Assembly: GCA_040007395.1 (NCBI GenBank)
Contig: JBDTVG010000029.1
Span: forward strand, 1-40,945
DNA length: 40,945 nucleotides
From: DATGFK01 sp040007395
GTDB lineage: Bacteria > Chloroflexota > Anaerolineae > Aggregatilineales > UBA2796
Direction: 5' to 3'
In this document: one piece after another, positions 40,944 through 40,945 of the stretch
How positions within the stretch are numbered: position 1 is the stretch's first letter
Layout: the number at the start of each line of letters is the position of its first letter
The notes under the pieces: generated by a model
The model's input: the letters and a program-made list of their open reading frames with translations, nothing else
Database searches by the model: none
What the model was told of the DNA's origin: nothing
Program-made: the position numbers and the translations under genes

Positions 40944-40945
40944 AA

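Overview
The window looks like chromosomal DNA of a free-living bacterium, most likely a member of the Chloroflexota (Anaerolineae-like). This is an inference from the gene mix: groESL controlled by CIRCE, a greA-lysS pair, a DUF4062/NB-ARC/WD40 STAND protein, Pro/Thr-rich lipoproteins, a LysM lipoprotein, many GT4 glycosyltransferases and very large hybrid histidine kinases. I could not run a phylogeny, so the phylum call is about 60% secure. Base composition and codon use look even across the window, apart from the first 600 bases.

Left part, 1-9 kb: remnants of mobile elements (a serine recombinase fragment and a transposase tail), then a winged-helix protein, tRNA-Ser(CGA), tadA, and a KimA-like APC permease preceded by a strongly predicted pseudoknotted leader RNA. 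After these come a GT4 glycosyltransferase, a two-LysM lipoprotein, a candidate minus-strand small RNA, an orphan ureG with a His-rich tail, and a PAP2 phosphatase. Middle part, 9-19 kb: housekeeping genes. These are groES-groEL with two CIRCE operators, a polysaccharide deacetylase, a DUF456 protein, plsY, a lipoprotein, a marR/NmrA-type divergon around a 50-bp palindrome, rsgA with a 19-codon leader ORF, greA and lysS.

Right part, 19-41 kb: accessory sensing genes. A STAND NTPase with a seven-bladed WD40 propeller is followed by a GT4 glycosyltransferase. Then comes a 12-kb sensing island. It holds an HTH/degenerate-ATPase/REC protein, a sugar-type solute-binding protein (SBP1) facing a hybrid kinase, a paralogous SBP2 in an operon with an RbsA-like ATPase and an RbsC-like permease, a large dCache-HAMP-GAF hybrid kinase, and a single-domain response regulator. 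A GT-C-like membrane protein separates this from a second module: an orphan TrpX-type lipoprotein SBP, a Cache-HAMP receptor with no output domain, an Ldh-family oxidoreductase, and a STAS-like small protein. A strong Shine-Dalgarno at the right edge announces another gene just outside.

The most interesting signals are the pseudoknotted leader before the potassium-type permease, the SBP/hybrid-kinase island with its two half-degenerate receiver domains, the transporter-less SBP/receptor module, the candidate small RNA, and the rsgA leader ORF. All promoter, operator and RNA-structure calls were made by eye and have not been tested by folding or comparative software.
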